Shown piece by piece: positions 50,126-60,409 of a stretch of DNA of 64,000 bases (positions are counted from its first letter, which is position 1; each line of letters opens with the position of its first letter). The position numbers and the translations under genes are program-made. The stretch spans positions 6,696,001 through 6,760,000 of the forward strand of contig NZ_BAABIS010000001.1 in the NCBI RefSeq assembly GCF_039542905.1, given 5' to 3'. The notes under the pieces were generated by a model that was not told the origin of the DNA, did no database searches, and was given only the letters and a program-made list of their open reading frames with translations. The DNA is from Kitasatospora terrestris (GTDB taxonomy: Bacteria; Actinomycetota; Actinomycetes; Streptomycetales; Streptomycetaceae).

Positions 50126-50674
50126 ATGACCGCACCTCACGCCGACCAGCCCGCCGCCGGTCCGACGCCGCAGGTCCCGCAGACCCGCACCGCGCGCCAC
50201 CGGCGGATCGTGGACCTGTTGACCCGTCAACCCGTCCGTTCGCAGAGCCAGCTGGCCAAGCTGCTCGCCGACGACGGGCTGGTGGTCACCCAGGCCACGC
50301 TCTCCCGGGACCTGGACGAGCTGGGCGCGGTGAAGATCCGCAACCGGGACGGCGCGCTCATCTACGCCGTCCCGGCCGAGGGCGGCGACCGCACGCCGCG
50401 TGCACCGATGGGCGAGTCCGCCAGTGAGGCCCGGATGGCCCGGCTGGCGGGCGAGCTCATGGTCTCCGCCACGGCTTCCGGCAACCTCGTGGTGCTCCGC
50501 ACCCCGCCGGGCGCGGCCCAGTTCCTGGCCTCCGCGATCGACGCGGCCGAGGTCTTCGAGGTCATCGGCACCATCGCCGGCGACGACACCGTGCTGCTGA
50601 TCAGTCGCGACCCGGCCGGCGGCCAGGCGCTGGCCGACCACCTGATGCAGCTGGCCCAGGCCAAGGCCCAGTAG
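50126..50674 (+). CDS. argR: arginine repressor
   Basis: 182 residues. N-terminal wHTH (RTARHRRIVDLLTRQPVRSQSQLAKLLADDGLVVTQATLSRDLDELGAVKIR) and the C-terminal hexamerisation/arginine-binding domain with GTIAGDDTVLLISRD. It should repress argC and argH through the palindromes at 45682-45713 and 50702-50739. Last gene of the operon, so expression is self-limiting. Confidence 0.96.
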   Translation: MTAPHADQPAAGPTPQVPQTRTARHRRIVDLLTRQPVRSQSQLAKLLADDGLVVTQATLSRDLDELGAVKIRNRDGALIYAVPAEGGDRTPRAPMGESASEARMARLAGELMVSATASGNLVVLRTPPGAAQFLASAIDAAEVFEVIGTIAGDDTVLLISRDPAGGQALADHLMQLAQAKAQ

Positions 50675-50691
50675 CGCTACCCCCGCCTTGC

Positions 50692-50739
50692 TTGTGGAAG
50701 TCATACGGGCTGGTGCATACTTATGCCGATCGCTGTATG
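50692..50739 (+). promoter_or_regulatory. argH promoter with ARG-box-like palindromes
   Basis: TTGTGG (50692-50697) and CATACT (50716-50721) with 18-nt spacing. They overlap GCATA-CT-TATGC (50715-50726) and a wider pair CATAC (50702-50706) and GTATG (50735-50739), resembling the argC operator. Confidence 0.7.
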
Positions 50740-50760
50740 GATACCAAGGGAGCTCCCGCG

Positions 50761-52182
50761 ATGACTGCCGACCGGAACGCCGACGTCCGACTCTGGGGAG
50801 CGCGCTTCGCCGACGGCCCCTCCGAGGCGCTGGCCAAGCTCTCCGCCTCGGTCCACTTCGACTGGCGGCTTGCCCCGTACGACATCGCCGGCTCCAAGGC
50901 CCACGCCCGCGTCCTGCACAAGGCCGGCCTGCTCGGCGACGCCGAGCTCGACGGCATGCTGGCCGGCCTCGACCAGCTGCTCGCCGACGTCGAGGCGGGC
51001 AGCTTCGTCGGCACCGTCGCCGACGAGGACGTGCACACGGCGCTGGAGCGCGGCCTGCTGGAGCGGCTCGGCGCCGACCTCGGCGGCAAGCTCCGGGCCG
51101 GGCGCTCGCGCAACGACCAGATCGCCACGCTGTTCCGGATGTACCTGCGCGACCACGCCAGGACCATCGGCGGCCTGCTCCTCGACCTCCAGCACGCCCT
51201 GGTCGGCCTCGCCGAGGCGCACCCCGACACCGCGATGCCGGGCCGCACCCACCTCCAGCACGCCCAGCCGGTGCTCTTCGCCCACCACGTGCTCGCCCAC
51301 GTCCAGGCCCTCGGCCGTGACGCCGAGCGGCTGCGCCAGTGGGACGCCCGCACCGCGGTCTCCCCGTACGGCTCCGGCGCGCTGGCCGGCTCCTCGCTCG
51401 GCCTGGACCCGCAGGCGGTCGCCGCGGACCTCGGGTTCGAGGGCGGCTCGGTCGGCAACTCGATCGACGGCACCGCCTCGCGCGACTTCGTGGCGGAGTT
51501 CGCCTTCGTCACCGCGATGATCGGCATCAACCTCTCGCGGATCGCGGAGGAGATCATCATCTGGAACACCAAGGAGTTCGGCTTCATCACGCTGCACGAC
51601 GCCTTCTCCACCGGGTCGTCGATCATGCCGCAGAAGAAGAACCCCGACATCGCCGAGCTCGCCCGCGGCAAGTCCGGCCGCCTGATCGGCAACCTGACCG
51701 GCCTGCTCGCCACCCTGAAGGCACTGCCGCTGGCCTACAACCGCGACCTCCAGGAGGACAAGGAGCCGGTCTTCGACTCCTGCGACACGCTCGAGGTCCT
51801 GCTGCCCGCCTTCACCGGCATGGTCGCCACGCTCACCGTGCACCGCGAGCGGCTGGAGGAGCTGGCGCCGGCCGGCTTCTCGCTGGCCACCGACATCGCC
51901 GAGTGGCTGGTCAAGCAGGGCGTGCCGTTCCGCGTCGCGCACGAGGTCGCGGGCGCCTGCGTCAAGGTCTGCGAGGCCCAGGGGATCGAGCTGGCCGACC
52001 TCACTAACGAGCAGTTCGCATCGATCTCCGAGCACCTGACGCCCGAGGTCCGGTCGGTGCTGAGCGTCCACGGCGCGATCGCCTCGCGCAGCGGCCGCGG
52101 CGGCACCGCCCCGTCGGCGGTCGCCGTCCAGCTCGCCGAGATCAAGGCGGACCTGGCGGTCCAGGAGTCCTGGGTGAAGTGA
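50761..52182 (+). CDS. argH: argininosuccinate lyase
   Basis: 473 residues. The fumarase/aspartase signature GSSIMPQKKNPD contains the catalytic Ser, and RSRNDQIATLFRMYLR and MPGRTHLQHAQPVLF are further family blocks. Last step of arginine synthesis. The ATG at 50761 follows AAGGGAG. It has its own promoter and ARG box. No argG is next to it. Confidence 0.97.
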   Translation: MTADRNADVRLWGARFADGPSEALAKLSASVHFDWRLAPYDIAGSKAHARVLHKAGLLGDAELDGMLAGLDQLLADVEAGSFVGTVADEDVHTALERGLLERLGADLGGKLRAGRSRNDQIATLFRMYLRDHARTIGGLLLDLQHALVGLAEAHPDTAMPGRTHLQHAQPVLFAHHVLAHVQALGRDAERLRQWDARTAVSPYGSGALAGSSLGLDPQAVAADLGFEGGSVGNSIDGTASRDFVAEFAFVTAMIGINLSRIAEEIIIWNTKEFGFITLHDAFSTGSSIMPQKKNPDIAELARGKSGRLIGNLTGLLATLKALPLAYNRDLQEDKEPVFDSCDTLEVLLPAFTGMVATLTVHRERLEELAPAGFSLATDIAEWLVKQGVPFRVAHEVAGACVKVCEAQGIELADLTNEQFASISEHLTPEVRSVLSVHGAIASRSGRGGTAPSAVAVQLAEIKADLAVQESWVK

Positions 52183-52184
52183 GC

Positions 52185-52200
52185 AGCCCCGTCCGGGGCT
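52185..52200 (+). terminator. short hairpin after argH
   Basis: AGCCCCG-TC-CGGGGCT, a 7-bp stem starting 3 nt after the argH stop, with a second CGGGG/CCCCG element just after. Moderate terminator. Confidence 0.6.
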
Positions 52201-52239
52201 CCCCGAGCCCCGGCGGCACTTCGCCGTAATACTGGAACG

Positions 52240-53613
52240 GTGAAGGCTGCGGACGCCCTCCGTGAGGGCTTTCGGGGGCAGGTGGTGGTGCCCGGCGACG
52301 CCGGGTACGACGCGGCGCGCGCGGTGTGGAACGGCGCGATCGACCGCCGGCCCGAGGTGATCGCCCGCTGCACCGGCACCGCCGACGTCCTGCGGGCCGT
52401 CACCGTGGCCCGCGAGCACGGCCTGCTCACCGCCGTCCGCGGCGGTGGCCACAACATCGCGGGCCTGGCGGTCTGCGACGGCGGCATGGTGATCGACCTG
52501 TCCGCGATGCGCGGGGTCCGGGTCGATCCGCAGCGCCGGATCGCCCGGGCGCAGCCGGGCACCACCTGGGGCGGCTTCGACCACGAGACGCAGGCCTTCC
52601 GGCTGGCCACGCCGGGCGGCCTGATGTCCTCCACCGGCATCGCGGGGTTCACTCTCGGCGGCGGCTTCGGCTGGCTGAGCCGCGCGTACGGGCTGGCCTG
52701 CGACAACCTGCTGGAAGCGGACGTGGTGACGGCGGAGGGCCGGGTGGTCACCGCGAGCGCGGCCACCCACCCCGACCTGTTCTGGGGTCTGCGCGGCGGC
52801 GGCGGCAACTTCGGTGTCGTCACCACCTTCACCTACCGCCTGCACCGGATCGGCCCGGCCGTGCTGTGCGGCGGGCTGTTCTTCCCGGCCGAGCACCTGG
52901 CCGCCACGGTCCGTGCGGTCCGCGACCTGATGGCGGACGCCCCGGACGAGCTGTTCGCCTCCTGCATCTTCGGCCGGGCGCCGGCCGCGCCCTTCCTGCC
53001 GGCCGGGTGGCACGGGCGGCCGGTCGTCCGGGTCGGGGTCTGCTGGGCGGGTCGCGCGGACCGCGGGCGCGAGGTGGTGGCGCCGCTGCGGGCGCTGCCG
53101 CACCTGGTGGCGGACGCCGTGCAGACCCGGCCGTACACCGTGTGGCAGCAGATGCTGGATCCCGGCTGGGGGCCGGGCGCGCACAACTACTGGAAGTCGG
53201 AGTACCTGTCGGTGCTCGACGACGCCGCGATCGACACGGTGGCCGCGCACTTCGCGACCGTCACCTCGCCGCTCTCCGACGTCAAACTCGCCTTCCTCGG
53301 CGGCGCGATCGCCCGGGTCGGTCCGGAGGACACCGCGTACACCCACCGCGCGGCGCCGTACCTGCTGAACATCAACAGCCGCTGGGAGTCGGGCGAGCCG
53401 GATCCGCACGTGGCGTGGACCCGGGCGTTCTGGAACGCGATGCGGCCGCACTCCTCGGGCGGGGTGTACGTGAACTTCCTCGGCCAGGAGGGGCCCGGCC
53501 GGGTCCTGGAGGCGTACGGCAGGGCGAAGTACGAACGGCTGACGGCGCTCAAGGACCGCTGGGACCCGGAGAACTTCTTCCGCGTCAACCAGAACATCCC
53601 GCCCAGCGTCTGA
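52240..53613 (+). CDS. FAD-binding oxidoreductase (berberine-bridge/PCMH type)
   Basis: 457 residues. The PCMH FAD domain has VRGGGHNIAGLAVCDGGMVIDLS, whose His is the usual covalent FAD attachment site, and GFTLGGGFGWLSRAYGLACDNLLEADVVT, with a Cys near the position used for a second link. C-terminal BBE motif NFFRVNQNI. It oxidises a sugar, alcohol or alkaloid-like substrate with O2. GTG start. Single gene after argH. Confidence 0.87.
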   Translation: MKAADALREGFRGQVVVPGDAGYDAARAVWNGAIDRRPEVIARCTGTADVLRAVTVAREHGLLTAVRGGGHNIAGLAVCDGGMVIDLSAMRGVRVDPQRRIARAQPGTTWGGFDHETQAFRLATPGGLMSSTGIAGFTLGGGFGWLSRAYGLACDNLLEADVVTAEGRVVTASAATHPDLFWGLRGGGGNFGVVTTFTYRLHRIGPAVLCGGLFFPAEHLAATVRAVRDLMADAPDELFASCIFGRAPAAPFLPAGWHGRPVVRVGVCWAGRADRGREVVAPLRALPHLVADAVQTRPYTVWQQMLDPGWGPGAHNYWKSEYLSVLDDAAIDTVAAHFATVTSPLSDVKLAFLGGAIARVGPEDTAYTHRAAPYLLNINSRWESGEPDPHVAWTRAFWNAMRPHSSGGVYVNFLGQEGPGRVLEAYGRAKYERLTALKDRWDPENFFRVNQNIPPSV

Positions 53614-53650
53614 CCGTTACCTCGGGCCGCGCCGGGCCGTCATACCGGGC

Positions 53651-54127
53651 GTGCTCCCCGTGACCGAGCTGCGGCCCGCGCTCACCGCCTTCCTCACCGT
53701 CCTCGCCACCGGCGCCGGCGTGGACGCCGACGACCTGGAACAGTCCGTCTGGCTACGTGCGATGGAACGCTCGCGGACCTCCGGCCTGCCGGTCGACGTC
53801 CGCAACTGGCTCCGCGGCCTCGCCGTCCGCGAGGCGCTGTCCGGCCGCGGGGGCGGCCCGGAGACCGCGGTGGCGCGGGTGACGCAGCGTCATCGCGGGC
53901 CGGAGGAGGAGCTGCTCCGGGCGGAGCGGAGCGAGTCCCTCCGGCGTGCGCTCGACCTGGTGCCGGGCCGGTGCCGGGAGCTGCTGGAGGAGCTCGCGGC
54001 CTCGCCGGACCTCACCTACCGGCAGCTGGCCGACCGGCTGGACCTGCCGCGCGGCTCGATCGGGCCGCTCCGCTCGCGCTGTCTGGGGCGGCTGCGGTCG
54101 CTGGTGGCGGCGGTGCGGGAGGAGTGA
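53651..54127 (+). CDS. small sigma-70-family sigma factor
   Basis: 158 residues. The N-half (VDADDLEQSVWLRAMERS) is a reduced region 2; the C-half ends with a region 4 HTH (LLEELAASPDLTYRQLADRLDLPRGSIGPLRSRCLGRLRSLV). ECF-like but short. No anti-sigma gene is adjacent. GTG start. The 264 nt downstream show no clear gene. Confidence 0.75.
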   Translation: MLPVTELRPALTAFLTVLATGAGVDADDLEQSVWLRAMERSRTSGLPVDVRNWLRGLAVREALSGRGGGPETAVARVTQRHRGPEEELLRAERSESLRRALDLVPGRCRELLEELAASPDLTYRQLADRLDLPRGSIGPLRSRCLGRLRSLVAAVREE

Positions 54128-54391
54128 CGCTCGCCACGTCGGGCGTCCGGAAGGTTGAGATCACCCGTATGGCGGGTAGAGCGGTGGCGAACGCCTCCCT
54201 TGACGGTCGCTCGACTGCCCGGATACTGAGCGTAAGCGCAGTGTCGGCTCCCGTGAGCGGTACCACCGTCGGGCGGGGCGTCGCTGCGCTTCTCCCGGAC
54301 CGGGCAGATCCCCGTCCGGGCACACCTCGGACAGGGCGGGTGCGAGACCCTCACACGCGCGCCGGCCACGACGATGGGGAGGCCCCCGCAC

Positions 54392-54886
54392 ATGGGCATG
54401 AGTGTGATCATCTCGACGGCACGCCAGGACGAGGCGGAGCAGATCCTGAAGCTCCAGTACCTCGGTTACCAGGGCGAGGCCGAGCTGTACGCGGACTGGA
54501 CGATCGACCCGCTGACGCAGACCCTGGAGAGCCTGCGCGAGGAGCTGGCGGAACGCCACGTCCTGGTCGCCAGGCTCGGCGACGAGGTCGTGGGCTCGGT
54601 CCGCGGCTGGGTGGACGAGGAGGGCGTGGGCCGGATCGGCCGCCTGGTGGTCCACCCCCGGATGCAGCGCCACGGCCTGGGCCGGCGGCTGCTGGCCGGG
54701 ATCGAGGCGCAGCTGGCCGAGGCCGGCGCGGTGGGCGGCTTCGAGCTGTTCACCGGCCACCGCAGCCTGGCGAACCTGCGTCTGTACCAGCGTCAGGGCT
54801 ACCGGCAGACCGGGGTCCGCGAGGTGTCCCGGCAGCTGTCGATCGTCACCATGGCCAAGCCCGTCGCGGCCTCCCTGGCGGCCTGA
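54392..54886 (+). CDS. GNAT-family N-acetyltransferase
   Basis: 164 residues. The acetyl-CoA loop is VHPRMQRHGLGRRLLAGIEAQL and the end has RLYQRQGYRQTGVREV. Substrate not evident. GGGGAGG lies about 10 nt before the ATG at 54392; an ATG two codons later is possible. Ends at a 13-bp hairpin. Confidence 0.85.
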   Translation: MGMSVIISTARQDEAEQILKLQYLGYQGEAELYADWTIDPLTQTLESLREELAERHVLVARLGDEVVGSVRGWVDEEGVGRIGRLVVHPRMQRHGLGRRLLAGIEAQLAEAGAVGGFELFTGHRSLANLRLYQRQGYRQTGVREVSRQLSIVTMAKPVAASLAA

Positions 54887-54906
54887 GAAGACCGTCGCGG
54901 CCCCCG

Positions 54907-54939
54907 CGGCGCCCGCCCCGTGACCGGGGGCGGGCGCCG
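54907..54939 (+). terminator. terminator after the GNAT gene
   Basis: Perfect 13-bp stem CGGCGCCCGCCCC (54907-54919) with 54927-54939, 7-nt loop. Confidence 0.85.
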
Positions 54940-54960
54940 TTCGCCTTGGTGCGCCCGTGT

Positions 54961-55018
54961 CGTGTCCACATATCGGACGTCGACTCCTGATAATTGGGAC
55001 CGTGTCCATATGTCTGAT
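54961..55018 (+). promoter_or_regulatory. metNIQ upstream region with direct repeats and a -10 candidate
   Basis: Two 18-bp direct repeats, CGTGTCCACATATCGGAC at 54961-54978 and CGTGTCCATATGTCTGAT at 55001-55018, agree at 14 of 18 positions and start 40 bp apart. GATAAT (54989-54994) lies between them. This looks like a promoter bracketed by regulator sites. Confidence 0.5.
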
Positions 55019-55030
55019 TTACTTGCTGGC

Positions 55031-55114
55031 ATGACTGCGACGACGAACTGCACCCCCACCGGCACCGTGCCGGCAGGTGAGCGCTGCATGTGTCGTCGAA
55101 TGTGTCGCCGCTGA
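55031..55114 (+). CDS. putative Cys/Met-rich leader peptide of metNIQ
   Basis: 27-residue reading frame starting ATG, with an early Cys and ending RCMCRRMCRR before TGA: four Cys, two internal Met and six Arg. It ends 176 nt before metN. Position and composition suit a ribosome-mediated attenuation leader responding to charged Cys or Met tRNA; Cys-rich upstream peptides are known before sulfur genes in actinobacteria. No strong ribosome-binding site is seen and no clear antiterminator hairpin pair was found. Confidence 0.5.
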   Translation: MTATTNCTPTGTVPAGERCMCRRMCRR

Positions 55115-55289
55115 GCGCCCCTCCTCCCGCCCAGCCTTCTCCTCCTGTCGCCGCTGATGACTCGTTAGGGCCATGCCCGCGAGCATCCCCGCCGCCCACC
55201 GGCCACGATCGACACAGCGACAGGAACTGATTCCCTTTCACAGGCGCGGACCGCCGCGAGTCGTCCGCCCCCGAACAACGGAAGCAGCT

Positions 55290-56305
<1,016 letters not shown>

Positions 56306-56309
<4 letters not shown>

Positions 56310-57046
56310 CCTGGGACCAGATGCAGGAACTGATGTGGCCCGCCACCTGGGAGACCCTGGGGATGGTCGGCCTCAGCTCGGTCATCACCATCGTGGTCGG
56401 CCTGCCGGTCGGACTGCTGCTCGTGCTCACCGACAGGGGCGGGCTGCTGCAGAACCTGGCGGTCAGCCGGGTGCTCGGCATGATCGTCAACATCGGCCGC
56501 TCGATCCCGTTCATCATCCTCGTGGTCGCGCTGATCCCGTTCACCCGCTGGGTCACCGGCACCACCCTCGGCTGGCAGGCCGCCAGCGTGCCGCTGGCCG
56601 TCGGCGCTATCCCGTTCTTCGCCCGGCTGGTGGAGACCTCCGTCCGCGAGGTCGACCCCGGCCTGGTCGAGGCGGTGCAGTCGATGGGCGGCTCCACCCC
56701 GACGATCGTCCGCAAGACCCTGCTGCCCGAGTCGCTGCCCTCGCTGATCGCCGCCGTCACCACCACGGTGATCGCGCTGATCGGCTACTCGGCGATCGCC
56801 GGCGCGGTCGGCGGCGGCGGCCTCGGATCCCTCGCCATCACCTACGGCTACCAGCGCTTCGAGACCGCCTTCATGTGGGTGATCGTCGCGGAGATCGTGG
56901 TCATCGTGACCGTCCTGCAGACCATCGGCGACCAGGCCGCCCGCAGGCTCTCCCACCGCGGCGACTACGCCAGCCCGCTCGCGTTCTTCCGCAGCGCCGC
57001 CGCCCGGCCCGCCGAGGCCGAAGAGGACACCCTGTCCGTCCACTGA
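56306..57046 (+). CDS. metI: methionine ABC transporter permease
   Basis: 246 residues with five or six membrane segments and the EAA-loop region VEAVQSMGGSTPTIVRKTLLPESLPSLI that docks onto MetN. The ATG overlaps the metN stop (ATGA). Confidence 0.95.
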
Positions 57047-57100
57047 ACTTCCGCTCCCACCAGGAGCGGTCCGCAAGAAACCCGCAGAAAGGCACTTTTC

Positions 57101-57937
57101 GTGCGTAACGTTCTGAAGACCACCGTCGTCACCGCCACGGCCGCCGGCCTCGCCCTCACCCTCGCGGCGTGCGGCAGCGACAGCTCGACCGGCGGTGCCT
57201 CCGCCGACCCCAACAAGGCCCTCACGGTGGTCGCCAGCCCCACCCCGCACGCCCAGATCCTCCAGTACGTGAAGGACAACCTGGCGGCGTCGGCCGGGCT
57301 GAAGCTCGACATCAAGGTGGTCAACGACTACGTGACCCCCAACACCTCGGTCCAGGACGGCTCCGCGGACGCCAACTACTTCCAGCACGTGCCGTACCTG
57401 GAGGAGTTCAACAAGAAGAACGGCACCAACGTGGTCTCGGTGGAGACCGTCCACCTGGAGCCGCTCGGCCTCTACTCCAAGAAGGTCAAGGCCGTCACCG
57501 AGCTGGCCGACGGCGCCCAGGTCGCGCTGCCCAACGACGCCACCAACGAGGGCCGGGCGCTCAAGCTGCTCGCCGACAACAACGTCATCACCCTCAAGTC
57601 CGGCGCCGGCGTCACCGCCTCCGTCCAGGACATCGCCTCCAACCCGAAGAACCTCAAGTTCAAGGAGCTGGAGGCGGCCCAGCTGCCGCGCGCCCTGCCG
57701 GACGTGGACGCCGCCGTCATCAACGGCAACTACGCCCTGGAGGCCAACCTCAAGCCCGCCACCGACGCGCTGATCCTGGAGAAGGCCGAGGGCAACCCGT
57801 ACGCCAACATCCTGGCCGTCAAGAAGGGCAACGAGAGCGACCCGCGGGTCAAGAAGCTCGCCGAGCTGCTCCACTCCGACCAGGTCAAGAAGTACATCCA
57901 GGACACCTTCCAGGGCTCCGTCATCCCGGCGTTCTGA
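57101..57937 (+). CDS. metQ: methionine-binding lipoprotein
   Basis: 278 residues. Lipobox LTLAACGS follows a short signal. The NlpA-type binding fold shows VVASPTPHAQILQ, DYVTPNTSVQDGSADANYFQHVPYL and NGNYALEANLKPA. It captures methionine outside the membrane for MetNI. GTG start with AGAAAGG upstream. A 16-bp hairpin ends the operon. Confidence 0.95.
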   Translation: MRNVLKTTVVTATAAGLALTLAACGSDSSTGGASADPNKALTVVASPTPHAQILQYVKDNLAASAGLKLDIKVVNDYVTPNTSVQDGSADANYFQHVPYLEEFNKKNGTNVVSVETVHLEPLGLYSKKVKAVTELADGAQVALPNDATNEGRALKLLADNNVITLKSGAGVTASVQDIASNPKNLKFKELEAAQLPRALPDVDAAVINGNYALEANLKPATDALILEKAEGNPYANILAVKKGNESDPRVKKLAELLHSDQVKKYIQDTFQGSVIPAF

Positions 57938-57945
57938 CACACCGT

Positions 57946-57983
57946 CGACCGACCCCCGGCGTGGCCGCGCCGGGGGTCGGTCG
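57946..57983 (+). terminator. terminator of metNIQ
   Basis: Perfect 16-bp stem (57946-57961 with 57968-57983), 6-nt loop, 9 nt after the metQ stop, followed by TGCAG. Confidence 0.9.
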
Positions 57984-58049
57984 TGCAGTATGCAACTCCA
58001 TGGGTACGGGGCGTACGGTGTGTCAACGACCCGGCGAGGAGATGACGGC

Positions 58050-58673
58050 ATGGCAGCGAGCTTCCCCGAGACAGCCATCAGCACCGACCGGTTGCTGCTG
58101 CGCCCGCTTGCGGACGAGGACGTGCCCAGCCTGGTCGCGATGTTCGACGACGAGCCGGTCCGCACCTGGACCGACTATCCGCAGCCCTACACCGAGGCGC
58201 ACGCCCGCGAGTTGGTCCGCCTGCTCGCCCCCGCCAGACGGGCCGACGGGCGCGGAATCGTTTTCGCCGTCACCGAGCACCTCACCCAGCGCGTCGTCGG
58301 CCTCGCCGAACTGCGCCGCACCGACTGGCGGCTGCGCGCCACCGAGGTCCGCTTCCTCACCGCCTCCTGGGCCCGCGGCGAGGGCTACGCCCCCGAGGCC
58401 GTGCTCGGCGTCGCCCAGTGGCTGTTCGAGGACCGCGACTTCCAGCGCCTCGAACTGCGCACCGCCGCCGGCAACGCCGCCGCCCAGCAGGTCGCCCAGA
58501 AGACCGGCGCGATCAGCGAGGGCGTGCTGCGCAACGCCGCCACCGTCCGCGGCGACTGGGGCGACGCCGCCGTGGAGCGCACCGACCTGATCGTCTGGAG
58601 CCTGCTCCCCGAGGACCTCGACCCCGCCGGCGGCTCCGACCGGGCCGAACGCCCGTACGCCCTGCGGGACTGA
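58050..58673 (+). CDS. GNAT-family acetyltransferase (RimJ/RimL type)
   Basis: 207 residues. ISTDRLLLRPLADEDVPSLVAMF, the acetyl-CoA region SWARGEGYAPEAVLGVAQWLFE and RLELRTAAGNAAAQQVAQKTGAISEGVLRN are typical of RimJ/RimL-like N-terminal or small-amine acetyltransferases. GAGGAG stands about 8 nt before the ATG. Single gene. Confidence 0.85.
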   Translation: MAASFPETAISTDRLLLRPLADEDVPSLVAMFDDEPVRTWTDYPQPYTEAHARELVRLLAPARRADGRGIVFAVTEHLTQRVVGLAELRRTDWRLRATEVRFLTASWARGEGYAPEAVLGVAQWLFEDRDFQRLELRTAAGNAAAQQVAQKTGAISEGVLRNAATVRGDWGDAAVERTDLIVWSLLPEDLDPAGGSDRAERPYALRD

Positions 58674-58802
58674 TCCCCGCCGCCCCACCGATCGCGCGCC
58701 CGTGCGGCCACGGCGGCGGCACAACCGGTAGCCTCTGGTGCTGGACGCGCCGTGCCGGCGCGGCCGACCACGGGGCGGACCAGGCGAGGGAGAGCGGCCG
58801 GG

Positions 58803-60044
58803 ATGGCTGACCGGATCACGGTCATCGGGTGGGACGGAACGCCGCTCACGGAGGCCGCCGCCGGCGCGCTCGCCGGAGCGACACTGGTGGCCGGAGCGCC
58901 CTACCAACTCAACGCCCTGCCGGTGCCGGCGACCGCCGAGCGGATCGGCCTCGCGGACCTGCGCACCGCCGCCCGCCGGCTGGCCGAGCACCGCGGCACC
59001 GCCGTCGTCGTCGCCGAGGGCGACCCCGGCTTCTTCGGCGTGGTGCGCACCCTGCGCCGCCCCGAGTTCGGCCTCGAACTCGAGGTGCTGCCCGCCGTCT
59101 CCTCCGTCGCCGCCGCCTTCGCCCGGGCCGGCATGGCCTGGGAGGACGCCCAGGTGGTCTCCGCGCACGGCGGCCGGCTGCGCCGCGCGGCCAACATCTG
59201 CCGCGCCCACCCCAAGGTCGCCGTCCTCACCACCGCCGACGCCGGCCCCAGCGAGCTCGCCCTGATGCTGCGCGGCGTCCCGCGCACCTTCGTGGTCTGC
59301 GAGGGCCTCGGCACCCCCGAGGAGGACGTCACCGTCCTCGACTCCGAACGCGTCCCCGACCACGACTGGCGCGAGCCCAACGTCGTCCTGGTCATCGGCG
59401 GCGGCCCGCAGCCCGGCGAGGAGGCGGCCGGCTGGCTGGCCGGCCGACCGCTGGGCTTCCCCCGCCCGGACCGCGGCTGGGCGCTGCCCCGCGGGGCGTA
59501 CGCGGGCGCGGACGCCGGTGCCCGGCGCGCCACCGCCCTGCCCTCGCACGTCCGCGCGCTGGCGCTGGCCCGGCTCGCGCCCGTCCCCGGCGACCTGGTC
59601 TGGACGGTCGGCGCCGGCGACGGCGCGCTCGCCGTCGAGACCGCCGGCTTCGGTGCCGCCGTGGTCGCCGTCGAACCCGACCGCGCCGCCTGCGCCCGGA
59701 TTTCCGCCAACGCCCGCCGCCGCGGCGTCGAGGTGGAGACCGTCCCCGGCGAACCCGCCGACGTGCTCGGCGGCCTGCCCGAACCCGATGCCGTCGCCGT
59801 CGAGTCCGGAGGCGCCGACGTGGTCCGCGAGGTGGTCGCCCGCCGCCCGGAACGCCTGGTCGCGGTCGCCGGCTCACTGGCCGAATCCGGCGAGATCCAC
59901 CGCATCCTCACCTCCGCCGGGTACCGCACCGACGGCGTCCTGCTGCAGTCCGCGCCGCTCACCGCGGACCCCGGCGCCGCCGCGGGAGCGACCCTCGGAC
60001 GCGCCGACTACACCCTCCTGATCTGGGCCGAGCAGCCCGATTGA
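58803..60044 (+). CDS. cobL: bifunctional precorrin-6Y C5,15-methyltransferase (CbiE-CbiT fusion)
   Basis: 413 residues. The N-terminal tetrapyrrole methylase domain (CbiE, about 1-210) has VVVAEGDPGFFGVVRTL and PAVSSVAAAFARAGMAWEDAQVVSAHG. The C-terminal Rossmann methyltransferase/decarboxylase (CbiT, about 230-413) has VWTVGAGDGALAVETA. It methylates C5 and C15 and decarboxylates the acetate side chain in corrin synthesis. ATG at 58803 after GAGAGCGGCCGGG. Next gene also belongs to B12 synthesis. Confidence 0.93.
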   Translation: MADRITVIGWDGTPLTEAAAGALAGATLVAGAPYQLNALPVPATAERIGLADLRTAARRLAEHRGTAVVVAEGDPGFFGVVRTLRRPEFGLELEVLPAVSSVAAAFARAGMAWEDAQVVSAHGGRLRRAANICRAHPKVAVLTTADAGPSELALMLRGVPRTFVVCEGLGTPEEDVTVLDSERVPDHDWREPNVVLVIGGGPQPGEEAAGWLAGRPLGFPRPDRGWALPRGAYAGADAGARRATALPSHVRALALARLAPVPGDLVWTVGAGDGALAVETAGFGAAVVAVEPDRAACARISANARRRGVEVETVPGEPADVLGGLPEPDAVAVESGGADVVREVVARRPERLVAVAGSLAESGEIHRILTSAGYRTDGVLLQSAPLTADPGAAAGATLGRADYTLLIWAEQPD

Positions 60045-60409
60045 GCCCGGCCGCCGCACCGTGCCGACCACCCCTCGGACAGCCACGGTGATCCCGGTCG
60101 CATCCGGACACCGTTTCGAGAACGCGTCCGCCGCGGCCGGTAGGGTTGGGCCCCTGGGTTGCGCTCGCCGACCGGTGCATCGTGTCCGATCCGGCACGGT
60201 TGTCCCCTTTTTGACGCGTTGCAATCCGGAATGACCCGGCTTGCGGGCATTCGACGCGCTGCGCACCGGCCCGGAAGAATGCCCACGGGCCCCGGAGCGG
60301 TCGTGCCGCTTGCTCGGGGTTGTCGTTGTTTCAGATGGCGCGCCACCCCGACGGGTGACGCCCGTCCGGTGCTCGACGCCGGACGGTCCGGCCGCAGGTG
60401 CTAGTGCTA
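60045..60409. other. 365-nt region between cobL and the cobT leader
   Basis: No convincing gene. It contains TAGGGT near 60141, which could be a -10, a TTGACG at 60211 without a partner -10, and inverted repeats such as CCGTCCGG...CCGGACGG (60362-60387). Probably the promoter region of the bluB-cobT gene. Confidence 0.45.

Noticed and set aside
60211..60240. TTGACG promoter before bluB-cobT
   Set aside because: No -10-like hexamer lies 16-19 nt downstream.
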